A stretch of 64,000 nucleotides of DNA from Tenacibaculum mesophilum (GTDB lineage Bacteria; Bacteroidota; Bacteroidia; Flavobacteriales; Flavobacteriaceae): NCBI RefSeq assembly GCF_003867075.1, contig NZ_CP032544.1:1106001-1170000 (forward strand), read 5' to 3'. A program made the translations under genes and the position numbers. The notes below the pieces were generated by a model. The model was not told the DNA's origin, did no database searches, and worked only from the letters and a program-made list of their open reading frames with translations. Below, piece by piece: positions 16,409 through 24,588 of this stretch. Each line of letters opens with the position of its first letter. Positions within the stretch are counted from its first letter, which is position 1.

Positions 16409-18301
16409 TTAAAAACTATATTCTGATAAAGGTTTTGGAAAATCTTCTGGATTTGCAGCTAAGTGATAACGAGGGTCATCTACTGCTTCTTCAATAACAT
16501 CTGCAAAAATCGGGCTTGCTTTATATAACAATACCTTACAATCTTCACTTAAATGTTTTAAGGTTACCTTCTTCCCTGCTTTTTGATATTTTTCTACTAA
16601 TATAAAAATAGCTTCAATAGCTGAATGGTCTGAAATACGCGATTCTACAAAATCAATTTCCACGTTAGCAGGATCATTTTTAATATCAAACTTTTCGTTA
16701 AAAGCAGTAATACTTCCGAAGAATAAAGGTCCCCAAATTTCGTAAATCTTAGTTCCATCTTCTTTAAAACGTTTTCTCGCTCTAATTTTTTTTGCATTTT
16801 CCCAAGCAAAAACTAATGCTGAAATAATTACCCCAACAAATACAGCAATTGCTAAATCAAAAATTACAGTTACCGCAGATACTATAATTAATACAATTGC
16901 ATCCGATTTTGGAATTTTATTCATAATTCTAAAACTAGACCATGCGAACGTATCAATAACCATCATAAACATTACTCCTACTAAAGCTGCGATAGGTACT
17001 TGTTCAATATATTTATCTGCAAAAAGGATAAAAATTAATAAAGTAACCGCCATCATAACTCCTGATAAACGCCCTCTACCACCTGCGTTAATGTTAATTA
17101 CTGTTTGACCAATCATACCACAACCACCAGTTCCTCCAAACAATCCACTTAACATATTTCCAGCTCCTTGTGCTACACATTCTTTATTACCATCACCTCT
17201 TGAATCTGTTAACTCATCCACTAAATTCATCGTCATTAACGTTTCAATCAACCCAACTGAAGCTGCTAAAAAGGCATACGGTGCAATAAACTTTAATGTA
17301 TCTAAATTAAATGGCAAATTACTCCAAAGTTCTGCTAAATTCATTTTCTTAGAAATTTCATCAAAACCATTTAAACCAGCTCCTCCTCCATCTCTAATAA
17401 AATCTCCAACATTTATAGACTCTAATCCACCGAAAATAGATACAAACGTAACAATTAAAATAGCTGTTAACGCTGCTGGTACTTTTGTTGTTAATTTTGG
17501 AAGCAACCATATAATTAGCATCGTTAACAACACTAACCCAACCATAGTATATAGCTTTGTTCCTTGTAAAGTAGATTTTACTACCCCACTATCTTTTACT
17601 GAATAAAATCCGCCATTTTCAATATTATAAACAACTTTTTTTGTTTTTGCATCAAAAACTTGTGTTTCTGATTTTACAAAAACTTCCTGGTTTGTTTCAT
17701 TATTAATAATTGAATTTCCTTTAATTGAAAACAATGCAGCACTTGATACTAGATCTTGTACCTCATTATCTGCAACTTTATACACCAACTCTTTCGATTC
17801 AGTTTTACGCATATTTTGACCAAAAATGTCCTTCTTATTTTCTTTGAACATTCCTAGTTGAGCTATAAAAATAACTATAGCTAAACCATTTACGAATCCC
17901 ATCATTACTGGATGTGGAATTAACCGAACTAATTTCCCTAATTTAAATACTCCTGCTAACACTTGAATAACTCCCATTAAAACTACAGCTGCTAGTAAAT
18001 AAAAGTATCCCATATTTTCTACAGGAGTATCAAACAGCAGTCCTTTTGCATGTCCTTCCTGTATCATGTTTACAAAAATTACTGCCACAGCACCAGCTGC
18101 TCCTGAAATTAAACCAGGTCTTCCTCCAAAAATTGCAGAAACAATCCCTACCACGAAAGCTCCAAACAAAGCTACAATAGGACTAATTTGAGCTACGAAA
18201 GCAAAAGCTACTACCTCTGGTATCATTGCTAACGATACCGTAATACCTGCTAACGAATCGTCTTTTATATTAATCTTCTTACTTTTAATGTATTTCATCA
18301 T
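16409..18301 (-). CDS. SulP-family anion transporter with STAS domain
   Basis: 630 aa from ATG 18301 (ATG 18298 is equivalent). An upstream in-frame start at 18358 would precede the promoter, so I reject it. Membrane domain has SulP features (AMIPEVVAFAFVAQISPIVA, GAAGAVAVIF, and GGTGGCGMIGQTVININAGG); the last about 110 residues are a cytoplasmic STAS domain. SulP proteins carry sulfate, bicarbonate or dicarboxylates, often with Na+ or H+. Unusual: about 95 hydrophilic residues (about 152-248) interrupt the membrane domain. Substrate unknown; a carbonic anhydrase neighbour, which would suggest bicarbonate, is absent. Confidence 0.9.
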   Translation of the reverse strand: MMKYIKSKKINIKDDSLAGITVSLAMIPEVVAFAFVAQISPIVALFGAFVVGIVSAIFGGRPGLISGAAGAVAVIFVNMIQEGHAKGLLFDTPVENMGYFYLLAAVVLMGVIQVLAGVFKLGKLVRLIPHPVMMGFVNGLAIVIFIAQLGMFKENKKDIFGQNMRKTESKELVYKVADNEVQDLVSSAALFSIKGNSIINNETNQEVFVKSETQVFDAKTKKVVYNIENGGFYSVKDSGVVKSTLQGTKLYTMVGLVLLTMLIIWLLPKLTTKVPAALTAILIVTFVSIFGGLESINVGDFIRDGGGAGLNGFDEISKKMNLAELWSNLPFNLDTLKFIAPYAFLAASVGLIETLMTMNLVDELTDSRGDGNKECVAQGAGNMLSGLFGGTGGCGMIGQTVININAGGRGRLSGVMMAVTLLIFILFADKYIEQVPIAALVGVMFMMVIDTFAWSSFRIMNKIPKSDAIVLIIVSAVTVIFDLAIAVFVGVIISALVFAWENAKKIRARKRFKEDGTKIYEIWGPLFFGSITAFNEKFDIKNDPANVEIDFVESRISDHSAIEAIFILVEKYQKAGKKVTLKHLSEDCKVLLYKASPIFADVIEEAVDDPRYHLAANPEDFPKPLSEYSF

Positions 18302-18330
18302 AATTTCTAAGAGTCTTTTGTAAAAATGCG

Positions 18331-18358
18331 CAAATGTAAAGATAATTTTATAGACCAA
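18331..18358 (-). promoter_or_regulatory. Promoter of the SulP gene (TTG-N17-TACATTTG)
   Basis: On the minus strand TTG at 18358-18356 and TACATTTG at 18338-18331, spacer 17. Predicted start near 18325, about 24 bases before the ATG at 18301. Confidence 0.65.
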
Positions 18359-18382
18359 GTTTTAGGTTTCATTAAGTTTAAT

Positions 18383-18413
18383 TTTGTCAGCGTAAATTTT
18401 TGCCTTAATTTTG
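18383..18413 (+). promoter_or_regulatory. Promoter of pyrR-pyrB (TTTG-N19-TAATTTTG)
   Basis: TTTG at 18383-18386 and TAATTTTG at 18406-18413 with a 19-bp spacer, an exact consensus. Start predicted near 18420, leaving a leader of about 29 nt with no room for a PyrR-type attenuator. Confidence 0.75.
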
Positions 18414-18448
18414 AACGTTGAACTATCAAACCAATTTGGTAGCAACAA

Positions 18449-19003
18449 ATGAGCAGAAAAACACTACTTACTTCGAAAGAAATTGAAATCATTCTGCATC
18501 GATTAGCGTGTCAGTTAATCGAGAATCACAACGATTTTTCTAATACCGTTTTAATAGGATTACAACCTAGAGGCTCTTATTTAGCTAATCGATTGGCTAA
18601 ATTATTAAGAGAAGAGTATCAAATTAAAGGCCTAAAATTAGGCTTGTTAGATATTACCTTTTATCGTGATGATTTTCGCAGAAGAGAAGAACCATTAGAA
18701 GCCACCTCTACACAAATTGACTTTTTAATTGAAGGAAAAAAGGTGGTTATTATTGATGACGTATTATTTTCAGGAAGAAGCGTTCGAAGTGCTTTAACAG
18801 CACTACAATCGTATGGAAGACCTGATAATATTGAGTTATTAGTATTAATAGATCGTCGCTTTAGCCGTCATTTACCTATTCAACCTAATTATAGAGGAAG
18901 ACAAGTAGATGCCATCAATGAAGAAAAAGTAGTTGTGAACTGGCAAGAAACTCATAAAGAAGATACAATTTACCTTGAACCCAAGCCCTCAAAGCTTGAT
19001 TAG
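18449..19003 (+). CDS. pyrR: PyrR-type phosphoribosyltransferase
   Basis: 184 aa. PRTase fold with the PRPP loop VVIIDDVLFSGRSVRSAL (about 97-114) and the family segments LIGLQPRGSYLA and DITFYRDDF. PyrR binds uracil nucleotides, and many members also have uracil phosphoribosyltransferase activity. In Gram-positive bacteria it controls pyr genes by RNA attenuation. Here it heads a pyrR-pyrB unit with a short leader lacking an obvious attenuator, so RNA-based control of this operon is doubtful. Identity is clear from the motifs and the neighbour. Confidence 0.93.
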   Translation: MSRKTLLTSKEIEIILHRLACQLIENHNDFSNTVLIGLQPRGSYLANRLAKLLREEYQIKGLKLGLLDITFYRDDFRRREEPLEATSTQIDFLIEGKKVVIIDDVLFSGRSVRSALTALQSYGRPDNIELLVLIDRRFSRHLPIQPNYRGRQVDAINEEKVVVNWQETHKEDTIYLEPKPSKLD

Positions 19004-19027
19004 TTATGATTAAAAAAACAAACTAAA

Positions 19028-19960
19028 ATGAAGCAGTTAAGTGTTGAACATTTATTAGGAATCAAATACCTTAACAAAAATGACCTTGAGCTTATTTTTG
19101 AAACTGCCGCTCATTTTAAAGAAGTCATTAACCGACCTATAAAAAAGGTTCCTTCGTTACGTGATATTACCATCGCTAATTTATTTTTTGAAAATAGCAC
19201 ACGTACAAAGCTTTCTTTTGAATTAGCTGAAAAACGTTTATCTGCTGATGTTATTAATTTTTCTGCAGGGCAATCTTCAGTAAAAAAAGGAGAAACTTTA
19301 ATTGATACTGTTAACAATATTTTGTCGATGAAAGTTGATATTGTTGTGATGCGACATTCAAATGTAGGAGCAGGAATTTTCTTATCAAACCATGTAGATG
19401 CTAAAATTATTAATGCTGGAGACGGTACACACGAACATCCAACACAAGCATTATTAGATAGTTTTTCTATGCGTGAAGCTTTAAATAGCGACTTAAAAGG
19501 AAAGAAAGTTGTAATTGTTGGTGATGTTTTACACTCACGTGTAGCTTTATCAAATATTTTTGCACTACAATTACAAGGAGCTAAAGTAAAAGTTTGTGGA
19601 CCTAGTACGTTAATTCCTAGATACATTTCTAGTTTAGGAGTTGAAGTGGAAACAAATCTAAAAAAAGCTTTAGAGTGGTGTGATGTTGCTAATGTATTAC
19701 GTGTGCAACACGAACGTATGGATATAAAATACTTTCCATCAACTAGAGAATACACACAACTTTTTGGTATTAACAAAGAAATATTAGGCAGTCTTGGCAA
19801 AAAAATTGTCATAATGCACCCTGGACCTATTAATAGAGGGGTAGAACTAACAAGTGATGTTGCCGACAGTGATCAATCAATTATTCTAAACCAAGTAGAA
19901 AATGGAGTTGCTGTTCGTATGGCAGTTATTTATTTGTTAGCACAACAAATAAAAAGATAG
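19028..19960 (+). CDS. pyrB: Aspartate carbamoyltransferase catalytic subunit
   Basis: 310 aa, a normal length. It condenses carbamoyl phosphate with aspartate, the first committed step of pyrimidine synthesis. The carbamoyl-phosphate loop FFENSTRTKLSFE (about 55-67) and Lys loop SVKKGETLIDT, HPTQALLD, and the C-terminal IMHPGPINRGVEL are all intact. It starts 24 bases after pyrR. No pyrI regulatory subunit is adjacent. Confidence 0.97.
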   Translation: MKQLSVEHLLGIKYLNKNDLELIFETAAHFKEVINRPIKKVPSLRDITIANLFFENSTRTKLSFELAEKRLSADVINFSAGQSSVKKGETLIDTVNNILSMKVDIVVMRHSNVGAGIFLSNHVDAKIINAGDGTHEHPTQALLDSFSMREALNSDLKGKKVVIVGDVLHSRVALSNIFALQLQGAKVKVCGPSTLIPRYISSLGVEVETNLKKALEWCDVANVLRVQHERMDIKYFPSTREYTQLFGINKEILGSLGKKIVIMHPGPINRGVELTSDVADSDQSIILNQVENGVAVRMAVIYLLAQQIKR

Positions 19961-19962
19961 TC

Positions 19963-20295
19963 ATGAATATAACTGATAAAACTAATTACACCCTAGTAAC
20001 TTCTGATGAAAGAACATTTTCTGACTTCTTTGAAAGCTTTGAAAATGAACATGTAAACCTTACAGATAAAAATTTAATTGTTGTAATTTCAGAAGAATTT
20101 AATCCCTCTAACAAAAATATTTTACTATTTTTGGAATACGCAGAAAAACATCAAAACAATGGCACATCTTTTGTTGTTATATCTAAAGATGTTACTATTG
20201 ATGATTTTCCTGAAACTTTTAACATTGTTCCTACTTTAATTGAAGCAGAAGATGTTATAGAAATGGAAAACATTCAGCGTGATTTAGGTTTTTAA
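19963..20295 (+). CDS. Small conserved-looking protein upstream of the RNase Z gene
   Basis: 110 aa, acidic, starting two bases after the pyrB stop and so co-transcribed with it. No signal peptide, membrane segment or catalytic motif. The alternating pattern (NLIVVISEEF, SFVVISKDVTIDDF) suggests a small alpha/beta fold of the STAS or receiver-like kind. Its position between pyrB and rnz suggests an operon; I do not know its function, and it should not be called a ribonuclease on proximity. Confidence 0.75.
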   Translation: MNITDKTNYTLVTSDERTFSDFFESFENEHVNLTDKNLIVVISEEFNPSNKNILLFLEYAEKHQNNGTSFVVISKDVTIDDFPETFNIVPTLIEAEDVIEMENIQRDLGF

Positions 20296-20336
20296 CCTTT
20301 AATTTTAATAATTATCCATCCCCTAAACGATAATTT

Positions 20337-20657
20337 ATGATAAAAAAAATACTTTTTATAACTTTTTTCTTAACTATTTCTGTTGCTTTTTCACAAGAAA
20401 AATCAATTAATAAGTTAATAGCATCTCCTAACCCTTTTACGAACAATACTACTATTTACTTTAATGCTAAACATAGTCAAACAGTTATTTTAACTGTTAG
20501 AAATGTACTAGGTAAAACTGTTTATAATAAAGAGCTTAAAGTGGTTAAGGGACGTAACTCTTTCCCTTTTCAACGTAATGATTTAAAGTCTGGTATGTAC
20601 ATTTATGCAATACAAAGTAATAAAGAAATAATTTCAAAACGCTTTGTAATCAAATAA
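20337..20657 (+). CDS. Stand-alone T9SS type A sorting domain protein
   Basis: 106 aa: a signal peptide (1-20, SVAFSQ cleavage region) followed at once by a complete type IX secretion C-terminal domain. The domain signs are IASPNPFTNNTTIYF, LTVRNVLGKTVYNKEL, FPFQRNDLKSGMYIYAI and the final KRFVIK. Such domains normally sit at the end of large secreted proteins and direct them through the T9SS translocon for surface attachment. Here there is no cargo at all. It is abutted by the RNase Z gene (ATG directly after the stop). It may be a genuine short secreted protein or the remnant of a longer gene. Confidence 0.85.
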   Translation: MIKKILFITFFLTISVAFSQEKSINKLIASPNPFTNNTTIYFNAKHSQTVILTVRNVLGKTVYNKELKVVKGRNSFPFQRNDLKSGMYIYAIQSNKEIISKRFVIK

Positions 20658-21599
20658 ATGAGTTTACACTTAACTGTTTTAGGTTGTCATTCTGCTACTC
20701 CAAGAGCTAATGCCTACCCTACCGCTCAATACTTAGAAATTAACAATCGTCATTTTTTAATTGATTGTGGAGAAGGTACACAACGCCAAATGCGAAAATA
20801 CAAGGTTGGTTTTTCAAAAATAAACCATATTTTTATTTCTCATTTGCATGGTGATCATTTTTTTGGTTTGGTTGGACTCATCGCTACTTTTGGGATTCTA
20901 AACAGAGAAAAAGAGTTACATATTTACGGCCCAAAAGGCATAAAAGAAGTGACAACACTTCAGTTAAAAATTTCAAAATCGTGGACTAAATATCCTATTA
21001 TTTTTCACGAATTAGAATCAAAAGAAAGTGAGCTTATTTTTGAAGATGATAAAGTTTCTGTAAGAACCATTCCTTTAAATCATAGAGTGTATACTAATGG
21101 TTTTTTATTTACTGAAAAACCTAAACTTAGAAAGTTACACATTGAGAATATTCAGCAATATAACGAAATAGAAACTTGTGACTTTCATAACATTAAAGCT
21201 GGTAAAGACTTTACACTCTCTACGGGTGAAGTAATTCCTAATGAAGAGCTTACAATTGATCCTCCTAAACCTTTAAGTTTTGCTTTCTGTAGTGACACTG
21301 CCTATAAACCAGACATTGTTCCTATTATTAAAGATGTAGACTTGTTATACCACGAAGCTACATTTTTAAAAGACAGAGAAGATTTATGTGATAAAACTAA
21401 ACATTCTACTGCAGAACAAGCAGCTTCTATTGCTAGTAAAGCAAATGCAAACAAATTAATTATTGGGCATTATTCTAGCAGGTATAAAAACATTAACGAT
21501 TTTAAAATTGAGGCTCAAACAGTTTTTAAGAATACTGAATTAGCGGAAGCAGGGAAACGATATAGTACTAATTCTTTTCCTGTTGAAATTTTAAATTAA
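20658..21599 (+). CDS. rnz: Ribonuclease Z (tRNA 3' endonuclease)
   Basis: 313 aa, the short RNase Z form. Metallo-beta-lactamase fold with the metal motif SHLHGDHFFG (about 62-71), DCGEGTQRQMRKY, FCSDTAY and the late His in IIGHYSSRY. It removes 3' trailers from tRNA precursors. Start ATG immediately follows the previous stop. Its 3' end overlaps the convergent CoA-binding gene by four bases. Confidence 0.95.
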   Translation: MSLHLTVLGCHSATPRANAYPTAQYLEINNRHFLIDCGEGTQRQMRKYKVGFSKINHIFISHLHGDHFFGLVGLIATFGILNREKELHIYGPKGIKEVTTLQLKISKSWTKYPIIFHELESKESELIFEDDKVSVRTIPLNHRVYTNGFLFTEKPKLRKLHIENIQQYNEIETCDFHNIKAGKDFTLSTGEVIPNEELTIDPPKPLSFAFCSDTAYKPDIVPIIKDVDLLYHEATFLKDREDLCDKTKHSTAEQAASIASKANANKLIIGHYSSRYKNINDFKIEAQTVFKNTELAEAGKRYSTNSFPVEILN

Positions 21600-21958
21600 T
21601 ACTGCTTTGTTGATAGAAGTACCAAAGTACATGCTATTTCACTCTCAATACCATTTTCCTTTAACAACTCCATAAGCTCAATATTTTCGGTTCCAGGGTT
21701 AAAAATCACTCTGCGAGGTTGTAAGTTAATTATATACTCATAATAAGATTCCTGTCGCTTTGGATTTAAATATAAAGTTACAGTATCAATATTTTCGAAA
21801 AAAATATTTTCTGTTTTAATAGCTACATCTGCAACAATTCCTTTTTGTAAACCAATTGCTACAGTTTCTATTCCATTATCTCTTAGCCTTTTAATAGCTA
21901 TATTCGAATATCTAGAGGATTTTAAAGAGGCTCCTAGTACCAAAGTTCGTTTTTTCAT
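21596..21958 (-). CDS. CoA-binding domain protein
   Basis: 120 aa, one Rossmann-like domain of the CoA_binding_2 family (VLGASLKSSRYSNIAIKRLR at the N-terminus, IFNPGTEN near 90). Such proteins bind CoA or nucleotides; no enzyme activity is established. Single gene, convergent with rnz (4-base overlap) and divergent from the first tandem TonB receptor. Confidence 0.88.
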   Translation of the reverse strand: MKKRTLVLGASLKSSRYSNIAIKRLRDNGIETVAIGLQKGIVADVAIKTENIFFENIDTVTLYLNPKRQESYYEYIINLQPRRVIFNPGTENIELMELLKENGIESEIACTLVLLSTKQY

Positions 21959-22054
21959 TTTCTGTTAATAATACGTTAAACTCTCTTAAGTTAAGTAACA
22001 AAGTTAGGTAATAAAGAGTCTATTAAGCATCAAAACAATTCAAAAACAACAAAA

Positions 22055-24502
22055 ATGAAAAACATATTACTAATACTTTTAGCTGTATTTACTACAAGTA
22101 TTTATGCACAAATGCCTAAAAGTAGCCTACCCAAACCAGGAGTAATTTCTGGTAAAGTAGTCGATCAAGCAACCAAGCAACCTCTTCCCTATGTAAATAT
22201 TATAATCAAAGATATTGCCAAAAAAATTATTACTGGTGGAATTACTGATGACAATGGCTTATTCTCTATAAAAAATATACCTGAAGGAAATAGTATTGTT
22301 GAAGTTCAGTTTATAGGGTATAGAACATTCTCTAAACCTATTTCTGTAAGTCGTAAATCAAGCAATGTTAATTTGGGCACTATTCCTCTAGAGGAAGATA
22401 GCACTACTTTAGATGAAGTAGAAATTAGAGCAGAAACTTCTTCAGTAACTCAAAAAGTAGACAGAAAAGTTATTAACGTTGGTAAAGATTTGACCTCAGC
22501 AGGAGCTACTGCTTCTGATTTATTAAATAACGTACAATCTGTAAGTGTTGATAGCCAATCAGGTAACATTAGTTTGCGTGGTAACGAAAATGTACGTGTA
22601 TTAGTTGATGGTAAACCTACCAACATTCCTGCTTCTGAGTTATTAAAACAAATACCTTCATCATCTATTAAAAGTGTTGAGTTAATTACCAATCCTTCTG
22701 CTAAATACAACCCTGAAGGAATGAGTGGTATTATTAACATAATTCTTAATAAAAATGCCAATATGGGCTTTAATGGTTCTATAAATACTGGAGTTGAAGC
22801 TGGTCATTATGTTCGTTACAATGCTTCTACAAACATGAATTACAAAACAGGAAAAGTGAACTTTTTTGGTAACTATGGCTTTAGAGGTGGTGATAATTAC
22901 AATTTTGGATACATTAGTAGACCTGGAGAAAATTATCAAGACTTTATTTTTCAGAATGATGATGAATCACATTTATTTAAAATTGGAGCAGACATTTATT
23001 TAGATGATAAAAACACTCTTTCGCTTTACACAACTCAAAACTGGTTTAATGTTTTTGCTAAAGGACGTGCTATAATTACAGATAATAATGGTAATTTAAT
23101 TGAACATTCACCTAATACTCAAAACAATGAAAGTCATAATCAAACCTATAATGTAAATTATAAACATGATTTTGAAAAAGAAGGACATAACATAGAGTTT
23201 GAAGCTAACTATTCTAAAAACAATGCTCCAAACTACTTAAATAATTACTTCTTAGAAGGTACTCAACCTGATTATTTCAATGATATTAATAATGATAGAA
23301 AAAGTACATTATTAAATTTAGATTATACAAACCCTATCTCTAAAAATGGTAAACTTGAGTTAGGTTTAGAGTATCGAGTAAATAATACCGACAATGTAAA
23401 CCTAACAAAACAACAAATTGTATTAGAAGATATTAATGGAAATAAAACATATAGAGATGTAGGAGATTCTTATTTTACTTATGACAGAGATATTTATTCT
23501 GCTTATATAAACTATGGTCATAAGTTTGGAAAATTATCTATGCAATTAGGTGCCCGTTTTGAGCAATATAAAATTGAAGGAAACTTTACAGGACTAGATG
23601 AAAATGGTGATGTAAAGAAAGATAAAGTTACTGATGATATTTTCAGCGTATACCCTTCTGCTTTTTTTACTTACAATCCTAATGATGCAGATCAATTTCA
23701 GTTAAGCTATAGTAAAAGAGTTGATAGACCAGGAATACAGCAAGTAAACCCTATTAGAGAATGGAGTACTCCTTTAATTACTTCTGTAGGTAATCCTGAT
23801 CTTGTTCCTCAATTTACAAACTCAGTTGAATTTAATTATACAAGAAAAATAAAAGGTGGTTCAATAACATTAGGAAGTTTTTATAGAAACATCACTGATG
23901 TAATTAATAGAGCTACTTACATGGATCCTTTAGATGAAACAAACACTAGGCAAATATTAACTTTTGCTAATTTTGATGACACAGACGCTTACGGTTTAGA
24001 ATTTTCTGCTAGTTATAAGATAGCAAAATGGTGGAGAGCAAATGCTAGTATGGATTATTATTCTCAAAAGCAATTTGGAACTACTGATTTAAGCGACCCG
24101 AACTCACCAACTATTGAAGTCAAAACAGATATTTTTAATGCTCGTATAAGTAATAGTTTTACAGTATCTAAAAAATTACGTTTACAATTGTTTGCAATGT
24201 ATAGAGGTCCAAGAGAAGACATTCAATGGAATGTTGACCCTATGAAAATGGTAAATATTGGTGCTAATTATAGTATTCTTAAAGGAAAAGGAAATATTAA
24301 CCTTAGAGTAAATGATATCTTTAACGATATGAGATTTAAGTTTAATTCTGAAAGGCCTTTTGTTCAAAATGGACGTTTTAAATGGGAAAGTAGAACTGCT
24401 TATATTGGATTTAACTATAGATTTGGTGGAGGAAAAAACAAAGCTCGTGCCAGAAAACAACGTGATAATAATGAAAAGCAAGGAGGCGGAGGCTTCATGT
24501 AG
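22055..24502 (+). CDS. TonB-dependent outer-membrane beta-barrel receptor, tandem copy 1
   Basis: 815 aa. Signal peptide (1-18, IYAQ), N-terminal carboxypeptidase-regulatory-like beta-sandwich (about 30-115, GVISGKVVDQATKQPLPYVN), plug domain (about 120-225, with SLRGNENVRVLVDGKP and SAKYNPEGMSGIINI), then a barrel of the OMP_b-brl_3 type. After the last aromatic strand (GFNYRFGG) comes a basic, Gly-rich tail (KNKARARKQRDNNEKQ, GGGGFM). No SusD partner follows, so it is not a classical polysaccharide locus. The same family copy lies directly downstream. Substrate unknown. Confidence 0.93.
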   Translation: MKNILLILLAVFTTSIYAQMPKSSLPKPGVISGKVVDQATKQPLPYVNIIIKDIAKKIITGGITDDNGLFSIKNIPEGNSIVEVQFIGYRTFSKPISVSRKSSNVNLGTIPLEEDSTTLDEVEIRAETSSVTQKVDRKVINVGKDLTSAGATASDLLNNVQSVSVDSQSGNISLRGNENVRVLVDGKPTNIPASELLKQIPSSSIKSVELITNPSAKYNPEGMSGIINIILNKNANMGFNGSINTGVEAGHYVRYNASTNMNYKTGKVNFFGNYGFRGGDNYNFGYISRPGENYQDFIFQNDDESHLFKIGADIYLDDKNTLSLYTTQNWFNVFAKGRAIITDNNGNLIEHSPNTQNNESHNQTYNVNYKHDFEKEGHNIEFEANYSKNNAPNYLNNYFLEGTQPDYFNDINNDRKSTLLNLDYTNPISKNGKLELGLEYRVNNTDNVNLTKQQIVLEDINGNKTYRDVGDSYFTYDRDIYSAYINYGHKFGKLSMQLGARFEQYKIEGNFTGLDENGDVKKDKVTDDIFSVYPSAFFTYNPNDADQFQLSYSKRVDRPGIQQVNPIREWSTPLITSVGNPDLVPQFTNSVEFNYTRKIKGGSITLGSFYRNITDVINRATYMDPLDETNTRQILTFANFDDTDAYGLEFSASYKIAKWWRANASMDYYSQKQFGTTDLSDPNSPTIEVKTDIFNARISNSFTVSKKLRLQLFAMYRGPREDIQWNVDPMKMVNIGANYSILKGKGNINLRVNDIFNDMRFKFNSERPFVQNGRFKWESRTAYIGFNYRFGGGKNKARARKQRDNNEKQGGGGFM

Positions 24503-24524
24503 CATTACATTTCTTTAATTATTT

Positions 24525-24557
24525 AAAAAAAACGAAGTTAAATACTTCGTTTTTTTT
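24525..24557 (+). terminator. Terminator between the tandem receptors
   Basis: AAAACGAAG/CTTCGTTTT stem with a 7-base loop and eight T. The second receptor therefore probably has its own promoter. Confidence 0.85.
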
Positions 24558-24588
24558 ATTTTTAGCAGAATTTCATTCCCTTCAATAT

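Noticed and set aside
18302-18358. Longer start for the SulP protein
   Set aside because: The extra residues precede the predicted transcription start at about 18325 and do not resemble a SulP N-terminus.
18414-18448. PyrR-responsive attenuator before pyrR
   Set aside because: The leader is about 29 nt with no terminator or anti-terminator pair.
19111-19812. A 233-codon open frame antisense to pyrB
   Set aside because: pyrB is intact with all motifs; the antisense product has no domain, signal or promoter and reflects AT-rich codon use on the other strand.
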